Under the pieces are notes generated by a model. The model was not told where the DNA came from. It saw only the letters and a list, made by a program, of their open reading frames with translations, and searched no databases. DNA of 17,727 bases from an uncultured Bacteroidota bacterium (GTDB lineage Bacteria; Bacteroidota; Bacteroidia; Chitinophagales; S012-47), in assembly GCA_913062655.1 (NCBI GenBank), contig CAJXXO010000021.1, forward strand, positions 1 to 17,727, written 5' to 3'. This document shows, piece by piece, positions 1-8,800 of this stretch (its first letter is position 1; each line of letters opens with the position of its first letter). The translations under genes and the position numbers were made by a program.

Positions 1-2
1 AA

Positions 3-356
3 ACCAAGCTGAAGCCCATGATATTGAAAGATATTGCCGAGAAGATCGACATGGATATCAGTACCATATCTCGTGTAGCAAATAGTAAATATGTACTGAC
101 AGAATTTGGCACCTATCCCTTGAAGTATTTTTTCAGTGAATCGCTGACAACGGAGACGGGTGAGGAGGTAAGCACCCGTGAGGTGAAAAAGATATTGCAA
201 AACCTGATTGAGAAGGAAGATAAACGCAAGCCGCTGAGCGATCAGAAACTGATGGAACACCTTAAGGAAAAAGGATACAATATTGCCCGAAGGACAGTGG
301 CAAAATACCGCGAACAATTGAACATTCCTGTGGCACGTTTACGAAAGGAGTTGTAG
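3..356 (+). CDS. rpoN: RNA polymerase sigma-54 factor RpoN, C-terminal part (5' truncated by window edge)
   Basis: This is the DNA-binding end of sigma-54, the factor that recognises -24/-12 promoters and needs an AAA+ activator to open them. The reading frame is open through the left edge (TKLKP precedes the first Met at 18), so the Met is internal and the gene starts outside the window. Visible are the helix-turn-helix core (LKDIAEKIDMDISTISRV) and, near the end, the diagnostic RpoN box ARRTVAKYRE. This box contacts the -24 element and is essentially invariant in the family. About 117 residues are present, compared with roughly 470-500 for a whole Bacteroidota RpoN. The stop is followed after one base by the start of the next gene, so the two are probably co-transcribed. 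The identification is very secure. Confidence 0.97.
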   Translation, partial: TKLKPMILKDIAEKIDMDISTISRVANSKYVLTEFGTYPLKYFFSESLTTETGEEVSTREVKKILQNLIEKEDKRKPLSDQKLMEHLKEKGYNIARRTVAKYREQLNIPVARLRKEL

Positions 357-357
357 T

Positions 358-972
358 ATGATGAGGCTAGCCCACGTTCTATCTTTTCTATTCCATCCCC
401 TGTTTATCCCTACCTATGTGCTGGTGGTGGCCATTTTGGCCAATCCTTCTACCTTTCAGTTTATCGACAACGATCCGGGTATCATGCTGATTACGGTAGT
501 GGTGAATACCGTGTTGCTACCCGCTGCGGCTATTGGCATCATGAAGCCCCTGGGCTTTATCAAATCTTTTCAAATGAAGGAACGCACGGACCGGATCATC
601 CCTTTCGTGGCGGGCCTTTTCTTTTACATCTGGACGGTGGTGGTGTTTGTAAACCAAGGTACGAGTCCGGTATTGTTTACGGCCCCATTGGCCGGCACCC
701 TCGCATCGCTGATATTGGCCTTTCTCATCAATGTGTTGTTCATTAAGATCAGCCTGCATGCCGTGGCTATGGGGGTGGCGGTTAGCTATTTTATCGCTAT
801 GGTGCCGGTAGCAGAGAAAAATTTATTGCCCTTTGTCATTATCACTATTTTGGTAGCCGGTTTGGTCGGTACGGCCCGGCTATTGCTGCGCGCCCACGAT
901 CATGACGAAATCTATCTTGGTTATCTGATCGGTATGGTGGGGCAAATGGTTGCCCTCCACCTGCTGCTGTAA
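358..972 (+). CDS. Polytopic membrane protein, PAP2 phosphatase-like
   Basis: The protein has 204 residues and is almost entirely hydrophobic, with about six or seven membrane segments (roughly 7-27, 42-62, 80-99, 104-129, 134-151, 155-175 and 185-203). Motifs resemble a weakened phosphatidic-acid phosphatase type 2 signature: K74-x4-R79-x2-P82, then S132-L-H134, then R174-x5-H180 followed by an acidic DHDE stretch. PAP2 enzymes remove phosphate from membrane lipids or lipid carriers such as undecaprenyl pyrophosphate. The textbook spacing KX6RP...PSGH...SRX5HX3D is not fully met: SGH is SLH, and the final Asp is at +3 instead of +4 from the His. Activity is therefore uncertain. Two ATG codons, at 358 and 361, are possible starts. 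The gene begins one base after the rpoN stop, and 12 bases separate it from the next gene. It may instead be an uncharacterised membrane family that only shares the fold. Confidence 0.72.
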   Translation: MMRLAHVLSFLFHPLFIPTYVLVVAILANPSTFQFIDNDPGIMLITVVVNTVLLPAAAIGIMKPLGFIKSFQMKERTDRIIPFVAGLFFYIWTVVVFVNQGTSPVLFTAPLAGTLASLILAFLINVLFIKISLHAVAMGVAVSYFIAMVPVAEKNLLPFVIITILVAGLVGTARLLLRAHDHDEIYLGYLIGMVGQMVALHLLL

Positions 973-984
973 AACCCAATACCT

Positions 985-1764
985 ATGTACAACACTTTAC
1001 TGCTTGAGATAAGTGATCATGTAGCTACCCTGACGCTCAATCGTCCAGACTCCTACAATGCTATCAATGATGAAATCAGCTATGAGTTGCAAGACGCCTG
1101 GAAGCAACTGAAGCGCAATGATGAGGTCCGCGTAGTGGTGCTGACGGGAGCGGGCAAGGCTTTTTGCAGTGGGCAAGACCTGAAGGCGATAAAGGATTCA
1201 AAAGACCGCAACTTAGCCGAATCCCTCCACAAAAGATACAACCCCATCATAAAGGCGATGCGTGGCCTGCCAAAGCCCATTGTATGTAAACTGAATGGCG
1301 TGGCTGCAGGGGCCGGTTGCTCACTGGCATTGGCCAGCGACTTGATCGTAGCCTCAGCAAGAGCGAGTTTGATAGAAGTTTTTGTCAATGTGGGGTTGGT
1401 TTTGGATAGTGGTTCTTCCTATTTCTTGCCTCGTTTGGTAGGCAGTACAAAAGCCTTTGAACTCGCTACTATGGGCAGCAAGGTAAAGGCGGAAGAAGCG
1501 CTGGCCCTGGGTATGGTCAATAAGGTAGTGCCCCCGGAAGAACTGGATGAGGCGGTGCAGGCTTACACCGATTATTACAAGCAAGCACCGACAAAGGCTA
1601 TTGGTTTGATGAAGCAAATGTTGAACAAGTCCTTCCACAGTGATTTGCCCACTATGCTGGAGTACGAAGCCTATTGCCAGGAAATTGCGGGCAACAGCGC
1701 GGACTACAAAGAGGGTGTTGCGGCATTTAATGAAAAACGGAAGCCAAACTTTACAGGTCAGTAG
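985..1764 (+). CDS. paaG: Enoyl-CoA hydratase/isomerase, PaaG type (2-(1,2-epoxy-1,2-dihydrophenyl)acetyl-CoA isomerase)
   Basis: This is a crotonase-superfamily protein of 259 residues, the usual length. The two oxyanion-hole segments are present: FCSGQDLKA around 60-68, and NGVAAGAGCSLALASDL around 104-120. The PaaG hallmark is the catalytic Asp in the block GLVLDSGSSYFLPRLVG; here it is D141. In PaaG this single Asp replaces the two Glu residues of true enoyl-CoA hydratases and shifts ring or double bonds. In phenylacetate catabolism PaaG converts the ring epoxide to the oxepin. Such proteins can also act as delta3,delta2-enoyl-CoA isomerases in fatty-acid breakdown. No other paa genes are in the window, so the pathway cannot be assigned from context. 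The cytoplasmic enzyme is encoded 12 bases after the membrane-protein gene. Its last 14 bases overlap the 3' end of the opposing kinase gene. Crotonase membership is certain; the PaaG subclass is likely. Confidence 0.88.
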   Translation: MYNTLLLEISDHVATLTLNRPDSYNAINDEISYELQDAWKQLKRNDEVRVVVLTGAGKAFCSGQDLKAIKDSKDRNLAESLHKRYNPIIKAMRGLPKPIVCKLNGVAAGAGCSLALASDLIVASARASLIEVFVNVGLVLDSGSSYFLPRLVGSTKAFELATMGSKVKAEEALALGMVNKVVPPEELDEAVQAYTDYYKQAPTKAIGLMKQMLNKSFHSDLPTMLEYEAYCQEIAGNSADYKEGVAAFNEKRKPNFTGQ

Positions 1765-4483
1765 CGCCCTTTGCCGTAAGCATTTTCAGCTCCTGGATGG
1801 CGGCAGAAAAACCCTGCTGGAAAGTTTCCAGTTTGGCAGGTGCTTCAGCGGTATTCTCCTCATGTCGTAAATCTTCCGTCAATTCTTTTGTAAGGTCAAT
1901 AATGTTGACCATACCTAGCAGCTCAATGTTGGGCTTCAGGCGGTGCATGAGCCGAAACAGCCCCTTCCAATCGTTTACTGTCAGGTAGGTTTGTACATCT
2001 ATGAGCACCTCTTTTTCCTGCTCTACCATGGATCGAATGAGCTTTTTCTCCAGCTTCTTATTGCCTCTGGAGAATGCTTTTAAATAACTCAGGTCGATAT
2101 GCTGCAGGCTGGGTTTCTCCGTTGGTGCTGCCTCCTCGTCCCCGGTGGGCTGCAGCTTGATGCGCTCTACCTTTTTCTGCAACCCGGCTTGTATCAGCTT
2201 GACGAGCAATTGGTAAGGATGGAAAGGTTTTGACACATAGTCGTTCATCCCGGCATTCAGGCAGCGCTGCTCATCCTCGGCCAGGGCATAAGCCGTTAAA
2301 GCAATGATAGGTATGTTTTGATATCCGGCTTTCGATTGGCGGATCAACCTGGTGGCATCAATACCACCCATCTTTGGCATTTGAATATCCATGAGGATGA
2401 GGTCATATGAGTTTGTCTGCAACGCCTCTACAACAGCCTCCCCATTGTCCACTAACGTGAAAGGAATCTTCCAGTTGTTCAGGTTTTCCTCTATCAGCAG
2501 TTGGTTGATGTGATTGTCTTCGGCCACTAGCACCTGAAGTTGAGATAGCGCGGTTCCATGTTGTTGGAGCAAGCGACTGATCTTTTGATCGTCTGCTATG
2601 TCTAAAGTCAATTGAATCTGAAACCGGCTCCCGTCTCCGGGGGTGCTGTCCAATGAGATGGTGCCTCCCATCTGATCTACGATTTGTTTTACAATGGACA
2701 GCCCGATACCTGTGCCGGAGGTAAGGTGATCGGTAAATCGTTCGGCCCGGTAAAATCGTTCGAAAATGCGTTCATGCTCTTCGGGAGGTATGCCTGTGCC
2801 TGTATCCTCCACCTCTAGCATTACTTGCACTTGTTCCGCTGTGCGGTTCAGCTCATGAAGTCTCACATAGATGTCACCATTTCGGGTAAACTTGATGGCA
2901 TTGGAGGTGAGGTGTTTTACCAATTGACCTATCCGGAGGGGGTCGCCTGACAGTTTGTAGGGCAGAGCCGGGTCCACCTCAATGTGCAGTGTATTCCGTT
3001 GTCGTTCTAACTCATTGTTGAATATGCTACAGAAATTATGGATGCTTCGGGATACATTGAAGACGCGTTTGTTGATCTTCAGCTTTGTGCCTTGAATACG
3101 GGAGAAGTCAAGCAGGTCTTCTAAAAGCACCAGTAGGTTGTCGGCTGCATTTTGGATCGACTCCAGGTAGTAGCGGTCACTTGTAGATAGGTCAGGGCTT
3201 TCACTTAGCAAGTTCACAAAGCCCATAATGCCATTCATTGGGGTCAGCATTTCGTGGCTCAGCGAAGACATGAACTGCTCTTTGGCTTGATTGGCGATCT
3301 CGGCAACCTCTTTGGCCTGGGTCAGTTCGGCTTCCTTCTGCTTGCGGCTTGTAACGTCTATATGCAGCCCTAATGAACCGATAAGTTCGTGGCGGTTATT
3401 ATAGAGGGGTGTTCCACTGATTTGCACCCATATGATGTCCCCATTCTTTTTTCGCAGCGGCATTTCATACACAGAGGATTTGCCGGCATGGCGCTCTTTT
3501 ACCTGTTCATCGAACAATGCTTTTCGCTCCCGCATCTGGGGGCTGTCGAATACTTCAAAGGGGTCGCGGCCCATCAACTCTTCGGCCGTGTAGCCGGTGA
3601 GGGTGCAGAACTTGTCAAAGGCTTTGGTGATCAACCCTTGATTGTCTACCTCCAATATACCAACGTCAAGGTTTTCTAGTACACGCTGGTATTTGCGCTC
3701 ACTTTGCTGGCGGAGTTGTTCTTGCTTGATCAACTGTGAAATGTCCCGGTATACCCACAAATGACCGCGCGGTTTACCCTTCGATGAAAGAGGCCGGTAA
3801 TCTCGATCCAACACCTGGCCAGAGGTCATGTGTAAGCGGTCGTTGCGGACCTCCCTGCCTTGCCGGAGTACCTCGTGGATGCGTTCAATGAAGGCATCGG
3901 GTTCGATAAAAAGTGTTTTGGCCTGTTGCAGAGATTGCTCGCAGTCCCAGCCTACCAGCTCCTTGGGGGGTAATGGGATAGAAAACAGGTCACAGAAGGC
4001 CTGATTGACATAGGAAATGTTACGATTGGCATCCTCCAGCAATACGGCATCGCGCATCAGGTCAAGCAATGACTCTAGTTGCAATTCCGTAAGCAGCTCA
4101 TGGGCCATGCGAGTAGAGAAGTCGGGCAGTAACTCTTCGATGGCTGTGCGGTGAGGCTGGAGCCATGCTTCCTGTGGCAGGCAACCGTACGTATCCGTAT
4201 CGATTAGCAGCCAGTGGTAGGTAAGGTCGGAAGGTAGCGCAAAGGCTTCGGCCACTGCTTGGGGTAAGTATTCACCTGGACCGGTCAGTTCGGTGGGCGG
4301 AATAGTAATGGAGCGTCCATCAGGGTGGGTCCACAGGGCCTGTTGCGCCTGTTGGTTGAGCAATAGGGCAGGCGCAGTCGTAGGACATTGCAACCACCAC
4401 TTGGCCAGGGCCCCTGAAGAATGGGCTTTTCGCCCTTGGTAGAGCCAATAATAGAGTTGCCCTTCTTGTGGGGTGAGCTCCAT
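1751..4483 (-). CDS. Soluble hybrid sensor histidine kinase (PAS-PAS-HisKA-HATPase-REC-Hpt)
   Basis: A 910-residue kinase with no membrane segment or signal peptide, so it senses something in the cytoplasm. Residues 1-125 match no domain I recognise. Next come a PAS domain (about 135-252), a second PAS/PAC domain (about 265-385, with RKKNGDIIWVQISGTPL) and HisKA with phospho-acceptor H410. The HATPase region has N-box N528, G1 DTGTGIP near 560, F-box FERFYR and G2 GTGIGLSIVK near 590. The receiver (about 650-768) has acidic pair E655/D656, phospho-acceptor D699, T730 and K752. The C-terminal Hpt domain (about 797-905) has H847 in LMHRLKP. Every relay residue is present. One oddity: the H-box reads HEMLTP where the family normally has HExRTP, so the conserved Arg is Leu. 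The gene starts four bases after the LytTR regulator ends, which makes that regulator the likely final acceptor. Its 3' end overlaps the convergent paaG-like gene. Confidence 0.93.
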   Translation of the reverse strand: MELTPQEGQLYYWLYQGRKAHSSGALAKWWLQCPTTAPALLLNQQAQQALWTHPDGRSITIPPTELTGPGEYLPQAVAEAFALPSDLTYHWLLIDTDTYGCLPQEAWLQPHRTAIEELLPDFSTRMAHELLTELQLESLLDLMRDAVLLEDANRNISYVNQAFCDLFSIPLPPKELVGWDCEQSLQQAKTLFIEPDAFIERIHEVLRQGREVRNDRLHMTSGQVLDRDYRPLSSKGKPRGHLWVYRDISQLIKQEQLRQQSERKYQRVLENLDVGILEVDNQGLITKAFDKFCTLTGYTAEELMGRDPFEVFDSPQMRERKALFDEQVKERHAGKSSVYEMPLRKKNGDIIWVQISGTPLYNNRHELIGSLGLHIDVTSRKQKEAELTQAKEVAEIANQAKEQFMSSLSHEMLTPMNGIMGFVNLLSESPDLSTSDRYYLESIQNAADNLLVLLEDLLDFSRIQGTKLKINKRVFNVSRSIHNFCSIFNNELERQRNTLHIEVDPALPYKLSGDPLRIGQLVKHLTSNAIKFTRNGDIYVRLHELNRTAEQVQVMLEVEDTGTGIPPEEHERIFERFYRAERFTDHLTSGTGIGLSIVKQIVDQMGGTISLDSTPGDGSRFQIQLTLDIADDQKISRLLQQHGTALSQLQVLVAEDNHINQLLIEENLNNWKIPFTLVDNGEAVVEALQTNSYDLILMDIQMPKMGGIDATRLIRQSKAGYQNIPIIALTAYALAEDEQRCLNAGMNDYVSKPFHPYQLLVKLIQAGLQKKVERIKLQPTGDEEAAPTEKPSLQHIDLSYLKAFSRGNKKLEKKLIRSMVEQEKEVLIDVQTYLTVNDWKGLFRLMHRLKPNIELLGMVNIIDLTKELTEDLRHEENTAEAPAKLETFQQGFSAAIQELKMLTAKGATDL

Positions 4484-4487
4484 ATCG

Positions 4488-5183
4488 CTATTTCAGCGTA
4501 TTCAACCTTTCGTACAATTCCTCTCGATACGATTTACTGATGGGGATAGAATGACGGTCAATCTCAATGATATGATCCGCGATGCGGTCAATCTTATCTA
4601 ATCGCACAATGTAGGAGCGATGGACACGCATGAACTTCTCAGCCGGCAGCTTATCGCTGATGTTTTTCATGGTGTAAAGAATCGCATGTTCCTTTTGGGG
4701 CGTGACAATCTTCACGTAATCACTAAGGGCATTGATAAATTGAATAGAATCCGTAGGTATTTTTACCAGTTGGTTGCCATCTTTTACAAACATGTCGTAG
4801 TCACCCGTTTTTGCTGCATCGGTGGGCACCTCTTTATGCCGTTCCAGCGCCTTGTTGACCGCTTTCAAAAAACGGGGAAATGGAATGGGTTTTTTGAGAA
4901 AGTCGGTAACGTCAAACTCAAATGCGTCCAACGCATACTTTTGATGGGCCGTTACCAGAATAACCTGTGGTTTATGGGTGAGGGTGGACAGCAAATCCAG
5001 GCCGCTCATGTTGGGCATTTCTACATCCAGAAAGAGTAAGTCTACCTTGTCTTTTTGCAGCACGTGGAGTGCTTTCGTGGCATCCTCGCAGCTTTCTACC
5101 AGTTCCAGCTCGGCTACATCAGCTACATAACTCTCCAGCAGGTGCCGTTGCATTTCGTCATCGTCCACTATAATACAGCGCAT
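4488..5183 (-). CDS. LytTR-family response regulator (REC-LytTR)
   Basis: A cytoplasmic two-component regulator of 231 residues, typical of the LytR/AlgR class. The receiver domain (about 1-120) carries the acidic cluster VDDDE at 6-10, phospho-acceptor D53 in LLFLDVEMPNMSG, T78 in VTAHQ and the conserved Lys in LKKPIPF. The LytTR DNA-binding domain (about 128-231) shows the family blocks FINALSDYVKI and FMRVHRSYIVRLDKI. LytTR proteins insert beta-strands and loops into two direct-repeat DNA sites and usually activate nearby or envelope-related genes. The gene lies directly before the hybrid kinase, four bases apart, so the pair forms one signalling unit. The 35-base gap to the preceding gene leaves little room for a private promoter. 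I saw no convincing pair of LytTR direct repeats in the short gaps of this block. Confidence 0.95.
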   Translation of the reverse strand: MRCIIVDDDEMQRHLLESYVADVAELELVESCEDATKALHVLQKDKVDLLFLDVEMPNMSGLDLLSTLTHKPQVILVTAHQKYALDAFEFDVTDFLKKPIPFPRFLKAVNKALERHKEVPTDAAKTGDYDMFVKDGNQLVKIPTDSIQFINALSDYVKIVTPQKEHAILYTMKNISDKLPAEKFMRVHRSYIVRLDKIDRIADHIIEIDRHSIPISKSYREELYERLNTLK

Positions 5184-5218
5184 AGGATCTAGGTTGTTGG
5201 TGGTAAAAATACGAAAGA

Positions 5219-5776
5219 TTAACCCTTGCTACTCTCGCCCCTGAAATGGTCGCCCTTATCCTTGAACAAAACATTAAAGGTGGTCAGGCTCCCATAGATA
5301 CGGGTGATGTATTGCTGGAGTTGCACTTTTTCGGCATCATCCAGCTTATCCTGTTTGTTGATCTGTTGTTCCAGCACCCGTAGTCGATCACGTACCATCA
5401 CGATCTTGTGAAAGAAATTATCGATGGGAATTTCCTTTTTCGACAGGCTTTCATCCCTTGGTGCAAGGATCAGCTTGCCGCCCTTGTACCGCTCTGCTAT
5501 AGTGACGGTTGGCGTGAAATCGGCAAAGCGCTGCAACACCCCGGCTAAGGCACTCTCTACATCGTCTAATGTCAGTGCATCATCCGGGCGAGGTACGGCT
5601 TTTGTTATTTCAAATCCATCGTACTCGATGGAAAATTCCTTATCGCCATGCTGGCGGAAAAATACCGTTACACTGTCAAGGCTCACCTCACTAACAATAC
5701 CATCTCCATATCTGTCATGGCGCACTCTGGCACCAATACCTAACTCTTTTGTTGTCATAGGTGTCTTTTTATCCAT
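5219..5776 (-). CDS. Hypothetical protein with N-terminal tudor-like (UvrD/PcrA C-terminal type) domain
   Basis: This predicted soluble protein has about 185 residues. A TTG codon six bases upstream (5782) keeps the frame open, but the ATG at 5776 is the more natural start (MDKKTPMTTKEL); another ATG lies at 5758. Residues about 14-48 (GARVRHDRYGDGIVSEVS, then VTVFFRQHGDKEF) form a small five-stranded barrel pattern. The same Gly/Val/His-x3-Gly-x-Gly pattern is found in the tudor-like C-terminal domain of UvrD/PcrA helicases and in CarD-like RNA-polymerase-binding domains. The remaining 120 residues are charged and mostly helical (for example KQDKLDDAEKVQLQQYITRI), and I do not recognise them. 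A role in binding RNA polymerase or nucleic acid is only a guess. It sits between the secreted giant protein (28-34 bases upstream, depending on start) and the LytTR regulator (35 bases downstream), all on one strand. Confidence 0.8.
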   Translation of the reverse strand: MDKKTPMTTKELGIGARVRHDRYGDGIVSEVSLDSVTVFFRQHGDKEFSIEYDGFEITKAVPRPDDALTLDDVESALAGVLQRFADFTPTVTIAERYKGGKLILAPRDESLSKKEIPIDNFFHKIVMVRDRLRVLEQQINKQDKLDDAEKVQLQQYITRIYGSLTTFNVLFKDKGDHFRGESSKG

Positions 5777-5810
5777 TCCCAAAACTACTGAAGCGGAGGC
5801 ATTTCACCGA

Positions 5811-8800
5811 CTATCGTACCACGGCTACTACTCCTTTTTTATACTTTAATTCCGGGGAAGAAATGTCGCGGTAGGCGATCAGGTAGGTGTATACATCATT
5901 CATCACTTTTTCACCCTGATAGGTGCCATCCCATCCTACATCCATGGAGTTGGATTCGAATAGTTTTTCGCCCCAGCGGTTGAAAACCATCATCCGAAAT
6001 TCTACAATGCCAATTCCTTTAGCGCGAAAGGTTTCATGCAAGCCATCTCCGTTAGGGGTAAAGGCATTGGGCACAAATAAGGTCTGTGCCGGCTCCACAC
6101 ATAGCGGTATGAATGCACTGTCCTGGCAGCCACCATCATTTTCCAAATACAGCGCAATAACATACTGGCCGGTATCGGCATAGGTATGTTGCACATTGTC
6201 TCCAGTTGAAAAGGCCCGCTGCGTGCCATCGCCAAAGTCCCAATAGCCTTTGGTGGCGCCCACACTGTTGTCGATGATGCGAATGGAAGGGTCCAAATAA
6301 TCAATGCAATCTACATTTGGGCTTAGCGCAAATCGGGCGTTGATGAAATCGTATCCGTTGATACGCGTATCTACCACACGAGCGCAACCCGTCACATTAT
6401 CTGTCACGGTAACTTGATATGCGCCACCCAGGTCAAATAGGGTATCCGTTGATTGTACAGGCGAAGTGGACCATCGATAGCCATAATCTTTAGCCGGTGG
6501 AGCCAATAGGGCCACCCAACCGGTGTCGCCATAGCATACCTTGGGGCCTGAGCGGGTGGTGACGGTGATCTCAGGGTGTACAAACACCTCCACACTGCCG
6601 ATAGCCGGGTCGCTGCAACCATCGGTAACCGTTACCTGGTAGGTCGTAGTAGCAGTAGGGTTGACCGACTGGCTGGCTTGTGGCGGCAAGCCCTGACTCC
6701 ATTGGTAGCTGAAGATACCGGTACTTCCACCGGAAGCTTGCACCGCAAACTGGCTGAAGTCGCCATAGCATATAGAATCCGTAGCGAAAGGAAGGGCAAT
6801 ACTTATGGGCGCTCCCACTTCAACCGTTACAGAATCGGCTACGGCACAATTACCGGTGCCGAAGTTATACCGTAATACATGAAGGCCGGTGCCAGCCTGT
6901 GCCGGGTTAAACTGCGAGCCGACCACCCCCGGGCCACTCCACTGTCCACCGGTAGGCTGTGCTTGCAGATCAATCGAAGTGTCTTTATAGCAGAAGAAAG
7001 CCCCCGGGTCGGTGAGTTGTAACGTGACCAGTGGATCCACAGTGACGGTCATAGTGTCTGTGCAACCTATAAAATGGGTATATACCACATCGAAATTCCC
7101 CAAGCCGGTTTGTTGCGGGTCAAAAGTGCCTTGACTACCGTTGGTAATGCCGGTGCCGGACCAGCTACCACCCGGATATGCGCTTGTCAGATTGAATGAA
7201 AGGCTGGTTTCGCAAACGGTAGTATCGCCTTGTGTGGCAGGTATGGGGTATACCACCATCACCATACTGTCTACACAGGTGTTGGCCTCATACACCAACG
7301 TATGTGTGCCCGGTCCTGCGACCAATGGGTTGAAACGTCCGGGGAAATCAGGGTCAATAATGCCGGGTCCACTCCACTGCCCATTGCCGGGCGTACGTCT
7401 TACGCCTTGCCAATTCAAAAAGAGAACAGAATCTTCCAGGCAAAACCATAAGGTGTCCGTGTAAATCCTGGTTGCTCTAACAAAGGCTCGCATGGTATCG
7501 GTGCAATCACCAAAGTGATAGACAAGGTCGGTTGTGAAATTATTGCCATTGTTATCGTTGGCGTCAAAGGTGCCGGCCACACTATCCACAATGCCGCGAC
7601 CGCTCCAGTAGCCTCCGGCAGGAGTCGCATTCGGAAGAGGGATAATACCTTCGTCCGGACAGGCCACCCAGCTATTGGGTACATTGATACTTTGGATGTA
7701 CAAGTCGAGATTGGCGGTACAACCGTTTAGCGTGTAGGTCAACGTGTATTGCCCCGTGCCTAGTTGGTTAGGGTTGATCTCACCCGTCACTGGGTCTATA
7801 CCGGGTACGCCACTCCACCGGCCGCCAAAGGGAGAAGCAGGTGGAAAATAGCTGCCAATGCTGGTGCACGTAGTGTCAGCCGAAGGCACATTGAGGTTGG
7901 CGACATGAATATTCTTGGTGTGGGTGCAACCGTTAGGGGCATTGTAAGTAACGGGGTAAACGCCAGGCGTAGTGGGGTTGAACTGACCATTTGCTGCGAT
8001 GCCACTCCCTGTCCACGTGCCTCCGGCAGGGAATCCACCGGAAACGGTAAATGGAGCAGTGCCCGGACAAGCCGCATCATCGGGGCCAGCATACACCAAT
8101 TGTACGGTAATGAGAGCGGTATCTGCACAGTCATTCCTCCAATACAGCACTTCGTGTGTGCCTACGCCTGCTGAATCGGGATGAAAGGTGCCTGCGCCTC
8201 CATTGATAATGCCGGGGCCGGTCCACCAGCCACCAGATGGATTGCCTGATAGGTTGGTCGCGCCACTAAACAAACAAAGCGTTCTATCCGGGCCGGCATT
8301 GGGTTTGGGTACCACCACGATGCGTTGGGTAGCCGCAGCCGCAGGTGACGGCCCAGCATCGGTGACGGTCACTGAATAGGTGGTAGTAGAAAGCGGGCAA
8401 ACGGTATGCGGACCCGCTGAATTGGGCAGTGCAGGGCTCCAATTGTACTGATAAGTACCTGCCTGTCCGCCAGAAACACGGGCTTCCAGTTGGGCGCAGT
8501 CGCCTTGGCATATAGTATCTGGTGTAGCGTCAAGGGTAACCTGTAACGGGCAATCGGTTACTTGAAAGTCGTAGTCTAGCTGAAAACGCCAAATCGAATC
8601 GCACTCATCGCGGTAATTATAGAGGAATTGTAAAGTGTGCAGTCCGTTATCCGAGAAGCCGGGATTCAACACCACAGAAAAGGTATTGGTCATGCCGTTA
8701 TTGCAATTTACCGGATTGATCTGCGCTATACCCGGCCCGCCCGGTCCACTAATTGAACTGCCGGCTGGATACAGCGAGTCACACGGTATAGATTGGTCGA

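Noticed and set aside
1640..1870. 76-codon + strand frame across the convergent gene ends
   Set aside because: It lies out of frame within the paaG-like gene and antisense to the kinase; there is no ribosome site or motif.
4620..5039. 139-codon open frame on the + strand, antisense to the LytTR regulator
   Set aside because: The opposite strand carries a complete REC-LytTR protein with all motifs. This frame shows no domain, and its length follows from the codon pattern of the real gene.
5424..5849. 141-codon open frame on the + strand opposite the tudor-like gene
   Set aside because: It has no recognisable motif and runs across the junction of two well-supported - strand genes; it is an antisense shadow.
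6813..8252. Regularly spaced repeats that might suggest a CRISPR or DNA satellite
   Set aside because: The periodicity is about 200 bases, in frame, and conserved as protein rather than DNA; these are Ig-like domain repeats.
6002..8511. Several 60-140-codon frames on both strands inside the giant secreted protein
   Set aside because: The - strand frame is continuous for 1162 codons with clear domains and a sorting tail. The others are by-products of its Gly/Pro/Thr-rich composition.
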